A DNA stretch of 64,000 nucleotides. It comes from Bartonella kosoyi (GTDB lineage Bacteria; Pseudomonadota; Alphaproteobacteria; Rhizobiales; Rhizobiaceae). Positions within the stretch are counted from its first letter, which is position 1; every line of letters begins with the position of its first letter. The DNA lies in contig NZ_CP031843.2 of the NCBI RefSeq assembly GCF_003606325.2, positions 1,364,001 to 1,428,000 on the forward strand, read 5' to 3'. The position numbers were made by a program, and so were the translations under genes. Positions 30,690-40,350 of the stretch are shown one piece after another. Under the pieces are notes generated by a model, which did no database searches, had not been told where the DNA came from, and was given only the letters and a program-made list of their open reading frames with translations.

Positions 30690-31290
30690 AAGAATATTTC
30701 TTTAGATACTTTTGAAAGCCGTAAAGCTGCATTAAAAGGAGATGGCAAGGCTAGAGGATTTTAAAACTTCATATTTTTCCAAAATTAGGTTTTCTACTTG
30801 TTTCAGAGATTATACAAACAAGAGATATGCAATATCGCTCCCATTTGCCATACCAAAAGCTGCAACAGAAGAAAAAACACTAAGTCGTCGGAATATTTAT
30901 CCCAAACATGCGGTTGGTTTGGGTTTGGATGTTGATTTGTAGACAATAGAAAGAGCATGGGCTTCTCTTAAGAAAATAACTCCATAAAACACAAAATTTA
31001 CCAGTAATGGACTGAAGAGAAGAGCCTGCTTTTTATATAAAAAACTTTGCTAAACAACACATAACACATTTAACTTTATGTTCGTTTGTTTTTACAGGTA
31101 TTCGTAAACATCTATTGCTTTATATTTGTGAGAATTAGATTGAGGATGATTTATGGATAATCTCTGCTGAAGGTATGCGAGGCCGATGAGATGCTAAAGA
31201 AGAATTTCGTGTATCTTGATCATTAGAAGCAATGAAAATAATTAAAAAAGCCAGTTACATCTCTGAAAGTGATTTTATTTTTTACGGCGT
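30690..31290 (+). pseudogene. Tyrosine recombinase (phage integrase) remnant 2
   Basis: Integrase-like sequence scattered with stops and at least two frameshifts. In order: LDTFESRKAALKGDGKARGF from 30702, NIAPICHTK ending about 30857, KHAVGLGLDVDL at 30904-30939, HKTQNLPVMD at 30983-31012, then TGIRKHLLLYIC and IEDDLWIISAEGMRGR followed by EEFRVS and EAMKIIKKA up to about 31280. The last parts correspond to the start of the catalytic domain (the first arginine box is TGIRK). Stops often fall where the family has W or Q. The 66-codon ORF at 30742-30942 is only a shifted frame of this relic. Confidence 0.75.
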
Positions 31291-31627
31291 GTTTGTTGTA
31301 GAGGAAATCGTTATTAAAAGGATTTTTTTTATTGTATTTTTACAATAACCTCTAAAATGATAAGCTTTCATCCCATGTAAGGATCATTTTTTTCAGAAAT
31401 ATATCAAGGATAATTTTTGCTATTAAATCAAAAAGTAGAAAAATATTTGGTATTTTTTGTGTCCTTAAAAAATAGTTTGATTGGAAGCTTGAAGATATTG
31501 GATAATTGAAAAAGCCATAAATATAATTCCTACGACTTAATAAAGAAGTATGTCTATCAAAGGATTTTCTAAGACTGTAGATGATGGTGCAATAATTAAA
31601 TAATTCTTTTAGAAAAGGTTTGTATAA
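31291..31627. other. AT-rich gap after integrase remnant
   Basis: About 340 bases with no ORF. The first part may be the eroded C-terminal end of the integrase (the catalytic RxxH and Tyr boxes cannot be found). The rest shows nothing recognisable. Confidence 0.4.
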
Positions 31628-31906
31628 TTAAATATTTGTTGCTCCTAGACGGATTTTAATAGGTACATTACCAGTTTGACTAGCAACACGTAAATGGATG
31701 CGTACAGGAGGCAGCATGATACGACGATTGCGCATCGTTTGACAAATGAGAAGATTAACAAGAGATTGTGTATCTAAGGCAGTTGAATTATATTTTAAAC
31801 CAGTAAGTTTTACGGCAGCATCGTGAAGAGAACGTAATGAAAGGAGGGATGATTGCTTCAATAATTTTTCTTTTTCATGGAATGAAGCAAAAGCATTATC
31901 TGTCAT
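31628..31906 (-). CDS. Hypothetical protein, 92 residues
   Basis: I do not recognise a family. The protein starts MTDNAFASFHEKEKLLKQSS, is basic in its C-terminal half (NRRIMLPPVRIHLRVASQTG) and has no membrane segment or signal peptide. AAGGATAGTATT lies just before the ATG, a good ribosome site. It starts 32 bases after the stop of the carboxypeptidase gene on the same strand, so it is probably its operon partner. Composition is like neighbouring genes, which argues that it is real. Confidence 0.6.
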   Translation of the reverse strand: MTDNAFASFHEKEKLLKQSSLLSLRSLHDAAVKLTGLKYNSTALDTQSLVNLLICQTMRNRRIMLPPVRIHLRVASQTGNVPIKIRLGATNI

Positions 31907-31938
31907 AATACTATCCTTAACGCAGAATTCAAAAACTT

Positions 31939-33288
31939 TTAGTAAGCTACAGTATAGCAGTTAAAATTTGCTTTCTTTAATGTAGAACAAGCATCAAATG
32001 CAGCTTTTTTTGATTGAAATCCCGTAAATCGGGCACGGTAGTAACGCTGCCCATTTTTTTCAAACAGTTGCATATGTGAAGAGGCGTTCGTTAAAGTAGA
32101 AAAAGCTGTGTTTTTTGCTTTTAAAAGCAGAGTGTTTGCTTGTTCTTTACTCGGAAGAGAACCAATTTGGATAGCCCATCCGGCATTTGTAGATAAAGAA
32201 ACATTTACAATTTTATGTGTCTCAACTGGTATAGTTTTTTGAGGATTAGGTATCGGTACAATGACCCTATTTACAGCCATTATTGCGATATTGGAATTTT
32301 TAGGTTGTTCTGCAAATGCTGTCAACATAGTTGAAATTTCATCATCAAAATTGCTTGAATCAGCTTTAATAGCCGGTATAGGAGTCTTTGCGCCAGTGGG
32401 TAATTGATAGTGTACAGAGGCCATTAAACGTTCCCCACTTTTCATTTGGTTTGCTTTTGGCAAATATTGATTCAATAAGCTAGCCATGTGCTCGTCACGT
32501 GCAGTAGATGATTTACCTCCCATAACAACAGCGACAATAGAACGCCCTTCAAGACGCATTGAAGTTGCTAAATTAGAACCTGACATTTGTGTGTAACCTG
32601 TTTTAATTCCATCGACCCCTTTCATTATTTTAACGAGTTTATTGTGGCTGTTAATTGTATGTCCACGGAAATTAAAACTGTTTATTTTGAACAATTTATA
32701 TTGTTTTGGAAAATGTTTGCGGAGGGCTAAAGACAAAGTGGCGATATCTCGTGCCGTAGAATAATTGTGTACATCTGGAAGTCCTGAAGCATTGGCAAAA
32801 TGTGTATGTTTCATGCCAAGTTTACGCGCTTTTGTGGTCATCATTCGAGCGAATTTTTTTTCACTCCCTCCAAGATATTCTGCAATGGCTGTAGCAACAT
32901 CATTTGCAGATCTTGTAATGAGTGCTTTAGCGGCGGCTTCTGCAGAAATTGTTTGGCCTGCTTTAAATCCAATTTTTGTTGGTGGACGCATTGCTGCATA
33001 ATGTGAAACAGGAATTGGAGTATTGGGTGTCACACGCCCCATCTGCATAGCTTCAAACAGGAGGTACAATGTCATCATTTTTGTTAAAGAAGCAGGATAA
33101 CGTTTCAGTGTTGCATTGGCTTGAAAGAGAGTTTTCCCAGTTGACGCATCTATCACAATAGCCGCATACTTATCAGGATAGGCACCCTGAGGTGTTGCTG
33201 ATGCCCAACAACAAGAAAAAGCTAACATAATAAAAGAAATTGCCATCTTTTTATAGCAGCGCATAATTTTTTGATCATTAATATACAC
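31939..33288 (-). CDS. D-alanyl-D-alanine carboxypeptidase with C-terminal SPOR domain
   Basis: Penicillin-binding protein (PBP5/DacA-like, serine peptidase S11) that trims the terminal D-Ala of peptidoglycan stem peptides in the periplasm. Signal peptide: KKMAISFIMLAFSCCWASA. Active site: SLTK (SxxK, about residue 66), SAND (SxN, about residue 131) and KTG in GIKTGYT (about residue 229). The last 80 residues (from WAIQIGSLPSKEQANTLLLK) form a SPOR domain, which binds denuded glycan and often targets the septum. Start taken as GTG at 33288 after AGGATA; an ATG at 33264 would give a shorter signal peptide and is also plausible. Confidence 0.92.
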   Translation of the reverse strand: MYINDQKIMRCYKKMAISFIMLAFSCCWASATPQGAYPDKYAAIVIDASTGKTLFQANATLKRYPASLTKMMTLYLLFEAMQMGRVTPNTPIPVSHYAAMRPPTKIGFKAGQTISAEAAAKALITRSANDVATAIAEYLGGSEKKFARMMTTKARKLGMKHTHFANASGLPDVHNYSTARDIATLSLALRKHFPKQYKLFKINSFNFRGHTINSHNKLVKIMKGVDGIKTGYTQMSGSNLATSMRLEGRSIVAVVMGGKSSTARDEHMASLLNQYLPKANQMKSGERLMASVHYQLPTGAKTPIPAIKADSSNFDDEISTMLTAFAEQPKNSNIAIMAVNRVIVPIPNPQKTIPVETHKIVNVSLSTNAGWAIQIGSLPSKEQANTLLLKAKNTAFSTLTNASSHMQLFEKNGQRYYRARFTGFQSKKAAFDACSTLKKANFNCYTVAY

Positions 33289-33522
33289 TTGCAGTATCCT
33301 ATTTCTCCATTTACTGTGAAAAACCTCTATAAAACGTCCTGTTCTGTAACGTGTTGATGCAGTCTAGACGAATGGTATTACTAATTTGTTTACAGAAATT
33401 ATTTTATGAGTGACTTCAATCTATAACCATAGGGGGAAAGTTTTTTCTTATACAAAAGAGCTATTGCAATAGTTTTGAAAGAACTTAAAATTAATAAAAA
33501 ATTTGCTGCATGGAAAACAATA

Positions 33523-33918
33523 ATGGGACAAACACTCATAATAAACTCTCTATCTCATATTATGCATAATGAAAAATCCCGCATTATGCATAATGAAAAG
33601 GGCAAGAATTGGAAGGAAGGTAGGCAGGGTGCGGTTATAATACCTAAGGCTAGAATAAAACTCCAAAAACCTAAATTATATCGCGTTCTTTTACTGAATG
33701 ATGATTACACACCTATGGATTTTGTTGTTTTCGTTTTGAAAAACTTTTTTAAAAAAAATTTCGAAGAGGCAACGCGGATTATGTTAAATGTTCATCACAA
33801 TGGGATAGGGGAATGTGGAACTTATACTTATGAAGTTGCTGAAATGAAAATCGTACAAGTGAGGGAGTGTGCACGTCAAAATGAACATCCGTTACAATGT
33901 GTAATGGAATGGAAGTGA
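33523..33918 (+). CDS. clpS: ClpS adaptor protein
   Basis: Delivers N-degron substrates to ClpA of the ClpAP protease. The core is clear: [48 protein letters not shown] and [10 protein letters not shown]. The N-terminus is unusual: ATGs at 33523, 33562 and 33586 and a TTG at 33475 are all in frame and none has a strong ribosome site. ATG 33523 (131 residues) is chosen. A 24-base tandem duplication at 33559-33606 encodes the repeated peptide MHNEK. Six bases separate it from clpA, so the two are co-translated. Confidence 0.88.
   Translation: MGQTLIINSLSHIMHNEKSRIMHNEKGKNWKEGRQGAVIIPKARIKLQKPKLYRVLLLNDDYTPMDFVVFVLKNFFKKNFEEATRIMLNVHHNGIGECGTYTYEVAEMKIVQVRECARQNEHPLQCVMEWK
33559..33606 (+). repeat. 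24-base tandem duplication with a 12-base perfect palindrome in clpS 5' region
   Basis: ATTATGCATAAT occurs at 33559-33570 and again at 33583-33594, each followed by GAAAA. Each copy is its own reverse complement. The unit length is a multiple of three, so the clpS frame is kept. Confidence 0.8.
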
Positions 33919-33924
33919 GGAATT

Positions 33925-36276
33925 ATGCCATCTTTTACACCTAGTCTTGAAGAGGTCTTGCATCGTGCATTAACAATTGCCACTCAAGCGCGACATGAAT
34001 ATGCAACATTAGAACATCTTCTCCTTGCACTGTTAGATGATGCCGATGCAAATTCCGTTATTCAAGCATGCCAAGTAGATGTGAACGAATTGCGCGAGCG
34101 CTTAACCAACTATCTTCGCTCAGAGTTAGATGAACAGATTAGAGCTGATGAGGATACAAAGCCTACAGCTTTTTTCCAGCGTGTTATCCAACGTGCGGTG
34201 ATACATGCTCAATCTGCTGGAAAAGATGAAGTATCAGGGGCAAATGTTCTTGTTGCAATTTTTTCTGAACGTGAAAGCCATGCTGCCTATTTTCTTCAAG
34301 AGATGGGAATGACACGCTATGATGCTGTCCGTTTTATTTCACATGGTATTACCCGTGATGATGGATTATCCATGTTACTTGAAGGACTTGAAGAGCAATT
34401 AGATCAGCAGATTTCAGACAATGGTGAAAGGGTAACGAATGCTTTAACGGGTTATTGTATTGATCTCAATTGTAAAGCACGAAATGGAAAGACTGATTTA
34501 TTAATTGGCCGTGAAAGAGAAATTTCACGCATGATTCAGATTTTATGTCGAAGATCAAAAAATAATCCACTTTTGGTTGGTGATCCTGGAGTAGGGAAAA
34601 CCGCTATCATTGAGGGATTGGCAAAGCGTATTGTTGATGGGCAAGTGCCTGAAGTTTTATCACATGCAACGATCTTTTCTCTTGATATGGGGGGACTTGT
34701 TGCTGGTACACGTTATCGCGGTGATTTTGAAGAACGATTAAAGCAAGTTATTAAAGAGTTTGAGCTTTATCCAGATGCTATTTTATTTATTGATGAAATT
34801 CATACCTTAATTGGAGCTGGGGCAACATTAGGGGGAAATATGGATGCAGCAAATCTTTTAAAGCCTGCATTATCTTCTGGAACTATGCGATGTATTGGGG
34901 CGACAACTTACAGAGAATATCGAAAATTTTTTGAACAGGATCGTGCTTTAGAGCGCCGTTTTCAAAAGATTGATATTAATGAACCTTCTGTTCCTGATGC
35001 GATTAAGATTTTGCAGGGGATGAAGCCTTACTTTGAAGATTTTCATCAGATTAAATATACAGATCAGGCAATGAAAGCATCTGTAGAATTATCTTCACGC
35101 TATATGGTTGATCGTCGATTACCTGACAAAGCAATTGATATTATTGATGAAAGTGGTGCAGCACAAAAGCTGTTGCCACGAAAACAGCGCAAAAAGACTA
35201 TTGGTGTTAAAGAAATTGAAGCGACTGTTGCGACAATTGCAAGGATTCCACCCAAAACAGTTTCGCGGAATGATCAAAAGATATTGAGTAAGCTCGAGAG
35301 AGAACTCAAGCATGTTGTTTACGGGCAAGATCAGGCAATTTCCGCTTTAGTGTCATCCATAAAATTGGCGCGAGCAGGTTTACGCGAACCAGATAAACCA
35401 ATAGGAAGTTATTTATTTTCCGGACCAACAGGTGTTGGAAAAACTGAAGTTGCAAAACAGCTTGCATCATCTTTAGGTATTGAGCTCTTACGTTTTGATA
35501 TGTCAGAATATATGGAACGCCATACGGTAGCGCGCTTAATCGGTGCTCCCCCTGGCTACATAGGGTTTGATCAAGGAGGTCTCCTTACAGATGCCGTTGA
35601 TCAGAAGCCTCACGCAGTCTTATTGCTCGATGAGATTGAGAAAGCTCATCCGGAGTTATTTAATATTTTATTGCAGGTCATGGATTATGGTCGATTAACA
35701 GACCATAACGGCAAGAAAATTGATTTCCGCAATATTATTTTGATTATGACAACCAATGCTGGTGCTTCAGATATGGCAAAATCAGCGATTGGATTTGGGA
35801 AAGTCCGCCGTGATGGTGAAGATATAGAAGCAATCAATCGGTTATTTACACCAGAATTTCGTAATCGGTTGGATGCAATCATTCCGTTTGCACCTTTATC
35901 TTACTTAACTATCAATCAGATCGTGCAAAAATTTATTTTTCAGCTTGAAGGACAATTAGCTGATCGGGAGATCTGTTTTGAATTAAGTCCTTCTGCAACT
36001 TTATGGCTTTCCAATAAAGGATATGATTCTCAGATGGGAGCACGCCCATTAGGACATATTATACAAGAATATATTAAAAAGCCATTAGCAGATGAAATTT
36101 TATTTGGAAAGTTACGCAACGGTGGCATCGTTCGTGTATTGACACAAAAATCAAATGGCGAAAAAGAAAGATTACAGTTAGAAATTTCCTCTTCTAGTCT
36201 ATCTGTTGGCTCAAAGAAAAGTAAAACGAAAAATTTTAATAAGAAAACTGTAGGAAAGAAAAGCGCAACATCTTAA
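33925..36276 (+). CDS. clpA: ATP-dependent Clp protease ATP-binding subunit ClpA
   Basis: AAA+ unfoldase that feeds proteins into ClpP. 783 residues: N-terminal ClpS-binding repeats (LEEVLHRALTIATQARHEYA), AAA module 1 with GDPGVGKTAIIEGLA (about residue 217) and LFIDEIHTLIGAG, AAA module 2 with SGPTGVGKTEVAKQL (about residue 500) and LLLDEIEKAHPE. The ClpP-docking loop is expected between the Walker and sensor motifs of module 2; IGFGKVRR is seen there, as in ClpA. A lysine-rich tail ends the protein. Directly after clpS. Confidence 0.96.
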   Translation: MPSFTPSLEEVLHRALTIATQARHEYATLEHLLLALLDDADANSVIQACQVDVNELRERLTNYLRSELDEQIRADEDTKPTAFFQRVIQRAVIHAQSAGKDEVSGANVLVAIFSERESHAAYFLQEMGMTRYDAVRFISHGITRDDGLSMLLEGLEEQLDQQISDNGERVTNALTGYCIDLNCKARNGKTDLLIGREREISRMIQILCRRSKNNPLLVGDPGVGKTAIIEGLAKRIVDGQVPEVLSHATIFSLDMGGLVAGTRYRGDFEERLKQVIKEFELYPDAILFIDEIHTLIGAGATLGGNMDAANLLKPALSSGTMRCIGATTYREYRKFFEQDRALERRFQKIDINEPSVPDAIKILQGMKPYFEDFHQIKYTDQAMKASVELSSRYMVDRRLPDKAIDIIDESGAAQKLLPRKQRKKTIGVKEIEATVATIARIPPKTVSRNDQKILSKLERELKHVVYGQDQAISALVSSIKLARAGLREPDKPIGSYLFSGPTGVGKTEVAKQLASSLGIELLRFDMSEYMERHTVARLIGAPPGYIGFDQGGLLTDAVDQKPHAVLLLDEIEKAHPELFNILLQVMDYGRLTDHNGKKIDFRNIILIMTTNAGASDMAKSAIGFGKVRRDGEDIEAINRLFTPEFRNRLDAIIPFAPLSYLTINQIVQKFIFQLEGQLADREICFELSPSATLWLSNKGYDSQMGARPLGHIIQEYIKKPLADEILFGKLRNGGIVRVLTQKSNGEKERLQLEISSSSLSVGSKKSKTKNFNKKTVGKKSATS

Positions 36277-36298
36277 GAATATGCTACAAAAGGGACTA

Positions 36299-36721
36299 TT
36301 ATAGAGCAGCACGAATTTTTTTGGCATTCTCTTCAAGTATTTCTGTAGGTGTTATCACTCCATTATGAGGAGTAAGTTCTATTCCTTCCATACGTGGTAT
36401 AATATGAAAATGGAGATGATAAACGCTTTGTTGACTAGCCGCTTCATTAAATTGCATGATCGTTATACCATCAGCTTGAAAGGCTTTTTTGACAGCATTA
36501 GCGATTTTTTGAACAGCTTTAATAACAGGAAATAATGTTTCAGTATCGGCGTCAAGTAAGTTTCGAGAACTTTTTTTAGGAATGACCAGTGTATGACCCG
36601 GTGCTTGTGGCATGATATCCATGAATCCAATAACATCATCATCTTCGTAAACGCGAACAGAAGGGATTTCATTACGAATTAATTTAGCAAAAATATTGTT
36701 ATTGTCATAAGCTTGTTTCAT
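36299..36721 (-). CDS. HIT family protein (HINT type)
   Basis: Nucleotide hydrolase or transferase with the histidine triad. 140 residues: NIFAKLIRNEIPSVRVYEDD, GFMDIMPQAPGHTLVIPKKS and the triad HLHFHIIPR (about residues 95-103). HINT-type enzymes hydrolyse adenosine phosphoramidates; the true cellular substrate is unknown. AAAGGAAATATTCGT precedes the ATG. Convergent with clpA, 22 bases apart. Confidence 0.92.
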   Translation of the reverse strand: MKQAYDNNNIFAKLIRNEIPSVRVYEDDDVIGFMDIMPQAPGHTLVIPKKSSRNLLDADTETLFPVIKAVQKIANAVKKAFQADGITIMQFNEAASQQSVYHLHFHIIPRMEGIELTPHNGVITPTEILEENAKKIRAAL

Positions 36722-36855
36722 ACGAATATTTCCTTTTATTGTAAGGGTAGAATTTTAATGTTAAAATGGAAAAGTGCAAGGTTTATCAGAGTGTAAGATA
36801 AAAAAATATTTTACCTTCAGTGATTTTTAAGGAACGCACTGTCTTTAATGAAAAT

Positions 36856-37317
36856 TTAGATTTCTATGATGGCTTCAACTTCTACAGGAACATCCATAGG
36901 GAGGGAGGCAACACCAATAGCAGAACGGGCGTGTTTCCCAATTTCACCAAGAATATTGACAAATAAATCAGAAGCTCCATTGGCGACAAAAGGGATATCG
37001 GTAAAATGGGAATCAACAGCCACAAAAACAGTAATTTTTACCACGCGTTTTATTCTATTGAGGTCACCCAGAGTTGCTTTGAGTTGAGCGAGAATATTAA
37101 GAGCACAAGCTTCAGACGCTTTTTTGGCTTGCTCGGTATTCACAGTGCTACCAACTTTACCGATGGCTATAGGTTTTCCATTCGTAAGAGGGAGCTGTCC
37201 AGAAATAAAGAGTTGATTGCCACTTTGTGAAGTTGTGATGTAATTGGCAAGGGGTTGCGTTGCTGCAGGAAGAGTGATTCCGAACTTTTTTAAGTTTCTT
37301 TCAATTACATTGGTCAT
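36856..37317 (-). CDS. RidA family protein (YjgF/YER057c/UK114)
   Basis: Small trimeric enamine/imine deaminase family that clears reactive 2-aminoacrylate made by PLP enzymes. 153 residues, of the slightly longer branch. Visible: NYITTSQSGNQLFISGQLPL, KIGKVGSTV-like segment, VKITVFVAVDSHF, and the end GKHARSAIGVASLPMDVPVE, where ARSAIGVASLP holds the conserved arginine. Start ATG at 37317. On the minus strand 134 bases from the HIT gene; a link to sdaA (serine chemistry) is only a thought. Confidence 0.9.
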   Translation of the reverse strand: MTNVIERNLKKFGITLPAATQPLANYITTSQSGNQLFISGQLPLTNGKPIAIGKVGSTVNTEQAKKASEACALNILAQLKATLGDLNRIKRVVKITVFVAVDSHFTDIPFVANGASDLFVNILGEIGKHARSAIGVASLPMDVPVEVEAIIEI

Positions 37318-37462
37318 AATTTAAACTCCATAACTATTCTATAAACATATCATTGCATAACCTATTTTTTTATTGAAGGAAATGTGTGGTTAATGGAGAA
37401 ATTAGCCTTTTTTGCCTTATTGTATGATGTTATGGAACAGGAATAAAGTTTGGAAGTTGGGA

Positions 37463-38299
37463 ATGATTAGAGCATTATTTATAATAATTTTATATATTGT
37501 TTTTTTCTGTACAGCGAGAGCTGAAGAGCCTATTTTTATTGCGCCTCATCGGGCAATTTATGATTTTCAGCTCGATAATGTTTCTCATGAAATGACAATT
37601 TCTGGGATGTCAGGGCGAATGGTTTACGAGCTTACTGGTTCTGCATGCCAAGGCTATAGCACACGTTTTCGTTTCATTAGCCGTCTTCATGTTGAAGATA
37701 TGCCGGTCCGTTTAACGGATCAACAGACGACGAGTTATGAAACAGGAGATAGCCGTACGTTTCGTTTTAATGTTACCGATCAAGAAGGGGAAGAGGTTAC
37801 ACATCGTGCTGAAGGGGTCGCGGAGCGAACGGGAGATGGTATTACAGTGACCTTAAAGAAGCCAAAGGAAAAAGAATATAAGCTTGCAATGGCTGAATTT
37901 CCAATGATGCAACTAAAAAATATTATCCGCCATGCAAAAGCGGGGGATCATTTTTATAATGTTACTGTGTTTGATGGGACAAATAAAGCGGATGAAGTTA
38001 TAAAAGAAAGTATCGTCATCGGGGAAAAGAAAGCGCTTTTATCTGATAGCGAGACGGAAAAAATGAAAAAATTGGATGAAGAAGAATATTGGCCTGTTAC
38101 AATCTCTTATTTTGATGATGGTGAAAATAAAGATGGTTTGCCAGTTTATCAGAGCAGTTTTCTCTTACATGAGAATGGTGTCATGCGTGATCTTCATATA
38201 GATTATGGGACTTTTTCAGTGCGTGCAAAATTGAACAGTCTTGAATTTCTTGAACTTGGAAAAGATCTTGATCAATGTGAAAATCTGAATATTAAATGA
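37463..38299 (+). CDS. eipB: EipB-like periplasmic envelope integrity protein (DUF1849)
   Basis: Homologue of Brucella EipB, a beta-spiral periplasmic protein needed for envelope integrity. Start ATG at 37463 (eight bases after GGAAG) gives 278 residues with a signal peptide (RALFIIILYIVFFCTARAEE). An upstream TTG at 37412 would place extra residues before it and is unlikely. The core has HRAIYDFQLDNVSHEMTISG, MSGRMVYELTGSACQGY and a C-terminal cysteine (LDQCENL). The two cysteines match the conserved disulfide known for the family. It precedes rpsB but has its own transcription start region. Confidence 0.88.
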   Translation: MIRALFIIILYIVFFCTARAEEPIFIAPHRAIYDFQLDNVSHEMTISGMSGRMVYELTGSACQGYSTRFRFISRLHVEDMPVRLTDQQTTSYETGDSRTFRFNVTDQEGEEVTHRAEGVAERTGDGITVTLKKPKEKEYKLAMAEFPMMQLKNIIRHAKAGDHFYNVTVFDGTNKADEVIKESIVIGEKKALLSDSETEKMKKLDEEEYWPVTISYFDDGENKDGLPVYQSSFLLHENGVMRDLHIDYGTFSVRAKLNSLEFLELGKDLDQCENLNIK

Positions 38300-38339
38300 T
38301 TGAAGAAAATAACTTGAAAAAGAATCAAAGTTTAGTATG

Positions 38340-38466
38340 TTTGCGCTATTCCACACGCGGAGTTTGGGTGTTTGTAGATAATCTGTGAGGAAAGTCTAGC
38401 AAGCATCCGCCGGTAGTAGGTTTTCCTGCTTTTTCCGCGGAGGTTGAACCGGAAAGGATAAGATTT
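38340..38466 (+). promoter_or_regulatory. Structured leader of rpsB
   Basis: GC-richer than its surroundings (CCACACGCGGAG, then CATCCGCCGGTAGTAGG, TTTT, CCTGCTTTTTCCGCGG and GAACCGG). Overlapping stems CCGG/CCGG, CCGC/GCGG and AGTAGG/CCTGCT can form. An S2 autoregulatory leader is known in other bacteria; here it is inferred from position and structure. Confidence 0.45.
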
Positions 38467-39246
38467 ATGGCACTACCCGATTTTACTATGCACCAGCTTT
38501 TAGAAGCAGGTGTGCATTTTGGTCACCAGACTCATCGCTGGAATCCAAAAATGACTCCCTATATTTATGGTCAGCGTAATAATATTCATATTATTGATCT
38601 TGCTCAGACCGTTCCACTTTTACATCAAGCGCTTAAACTTGTTTCAGACACTGTTGCGCGTGGAGGTCGTATTCTCTTTGTTGGAACAAAACGGCAGGCA
38701 TCTGAAATTATCGCTGATGCAGCGAATCGTTCTGCCCAATATTATGTTAATGCGCGTTGGCTTGGCGGTATGCTGACGAACTGGAAAACAATTTCCAATT
38801 CGATACATCGTTTGCGAAAGCTTGATAAAATTCTTGCTGCTGAAGCGCAAGGCTTTACCAAAAAGGAACGTTTAAATCTTGAACGTGATCGTGAAAAGCT
38901 TAATCGTGCGCTTGGTGGTATTAAAGATATGGGCTCTGTTCCAGATCTTATCTTTGTTATCGATACAAATAAAGAAAATATTGCACTCCAAGAAGCAAAA
39001 CGTTTAAACATTCCAGTGATTGCTATTATTGATACTAATTGTGATCCTGATGATGTAACACATCCAATACCAGGGAATGACGATGCTTCACGTGCGATTT
39101 CTCTTTATTGCGATCTTTTTGCGCGTGCTGCTCTTGATGGTATTGCACGTCAGCAAGGTGCAATGGGTGTCGATTTAGGAGCTCAAGTTGATGCACCTGT
39201 GGAGCCTATTTTGGAAGAAAATGCGGTTTCAGCAGTTTCTGAGTAA
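38467..39246 (+). CDS. rpsB: 30S ribosomal protein S2
   Basis: Late-assembling small subunit protein. 259 residues. Signatures: [53 protein letters not shown] and [19 protein letters not shown]. The C-terminal tail is longer and acidic ([18 protein letters not shown]). GGAAAGGATAAGATTT before the ATG. First gene of rpsB-tsf-pyrH-frr. Confidence 0.97.
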   Translation: MALPDFTMHQLLEAGVHFGHQTHRWNPKMTPYIYGQRNNIHIIDLAQTVPLLHQALKLVSDTVARGGRILFVGTKRQASEIIADAANRSAQYYVNARWLGGMLTNWKTISNSIHRLRKLDKILAAEAQGFTKKERLNLERDREKLNRALGGIKDMGSVPDLIFVIDTNKENIALQEAKRLNIPVIAIIDTNCDPDDVTHPIPGNDDASRAISLYCDLFARAALDGIARQQGAMGVDLGAQVDAPVEPILEENAVSAVSE

Positions 39247-39296
39247 TATAAAACGCCTAATTAAGGTACTTTTATTATCTAAAGAAAAAGTTATAG

Positions 39297-39322
39297 GCGT
39301 GCAGAGGAAGTTTGCACGCTTT
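39297..39322 (+). terminator. Attenuator-like hairpin between rpsB and tsf
   Basis: GCGTGCA pairs with TGCACGC across a nine-base loop, then TTTCAC. The T-run is poor, so partial read-through into tsf is expected. Confidence 0.5.
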
Positions 39323-39348
39323 CACTGTTATAGAATGAAGAGGCAAAT

Positions 39349-40272
39349 ATGAGCGTTACTGCTGCACAAGTAAAAGAACTTCGAGAATTATCTGGCGCCG
39401 GAATGATGGACTGTAAAGCAGCGTTGGCAGAAACCAATGGTGATATGGAAGCTGCTGTTGATTGGCTTCGTAAAAAAGGGATAGCAAAAGCAGATAAAAA
39501 GGCTGGTCGTACAGCAGCTGAGGGATTAATCGGAGTTGTATCAAAAGATTCACATGCAGTTTTGGTTGAGATTAATTCTGAAACAGATTTTGTTGCACGC
39601 AATGATGGATTTCAAGACATTGTGCGCAAAGTAGCAACTGCTGCTTTAAATACGCCAGGTGATGTTGAATCTGTTTCTGTTTCCCTTTATCCAGGCTCTG
39701 AGAAGACTGTAGAGCTTACAATTAAAGATGCAATTGGTACGATTGGCGAAAATATGACGTTTCGTCGTTCCGCTAAACTATCTGTTGAGAATGGTGTTGT
39801 TGCGACTTATATACACAATAGTGTGTCTGATGGGCTTGGGAAACTTGGTGTTTTGGTTGCAATTGAAACAACGGGAAATAAAGAAGCAGCTCTTGCTTTT
39901 GGACGGCAGGTTGCGATGCATATTGCCGCAACCAATCCATTAGCACTTACAGCACAAGATGTTGATGCTGGTGCCATTGAACGTGAAAAAGCAATTTTTT
40001 CAGATCAAGCACGTCAGTCTGGAAAACCTGAAAATATCATTGAAAAAATGGTAGAAGGACGCATGCGTAAGTTTTTTGAAGAGGTTGTTTTACTTTCTCA
40101 AGCTTTTGTTATGAATCCTGATGTGACTGTTGAGGCTGCTTTAAAGGATGCTGAGAAATCAATAGGCGCTCCAGCAAAAATCACAGGCTTTGTTCGTTTT
40201 GCACTTGGTGAAGGTGTAGAAAAAGAAGAGTCTGATTTTGCTGCAGAGGTTGCGGCAGCAGCAAAAGGCTAG
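39349..40272 (+). CDS. tsf: Elongation factor Ts
   Basis: Nucleotide exchange factor for EF-Tu. 307 residues: N-terminal UBA-like module ([20 protein letters not shown]), the [10 protein letters not shown] exchange motif, and the two core domains with [20 protein letters not shown] and [15 protein letters not shown]. Ribosome site GAAGAGGCAAAT. Follows rpsB and precedes pyrH after 156 bases. Confidence 0.97.
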   Translation: MSVTAAQVKELRELSGAGMMDCKAALAETNGDMEAAVDWLRKKGIAKADKKAGRTAAEGLIGVVSKDSHAVLVEINSETDFVARNDGFQDIVRKVATAALNTPGDVESVSVSLYPGSEKTVELTIKDAIGTIGENMTFRRSAKLSVENGVVATYIHNSVSDGLGKLGVLVAIETTGNKEAALAFGRQVAMHIAATNPLALTAQDVDAGAIEREKAIFSDQARQSGKPENIIEKMVEGRMRKFFEEVVLLSQAFVMNPDVTVEAALKDAEKSIGAPAKITGFVRFALGEGVEKEESDFAAEVAAAAKG

Positions 40273-40350
40273 TTATTGCAAACTCTTGATCAGAGATTTA
40301 AAACTTCCATTGGTTTTAGAGTCTCTGATGGACGCAATATAATTTTTGTG

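Noticed and set aside
30742..30942. 66-codon plus-strand ORF beginning MARLEDFKTSYFS
   Set aside because: It is a frame-shifted reading through integrase remnant 2; only its second half (KHAVGLGLDVDL) is in the old coding frame.
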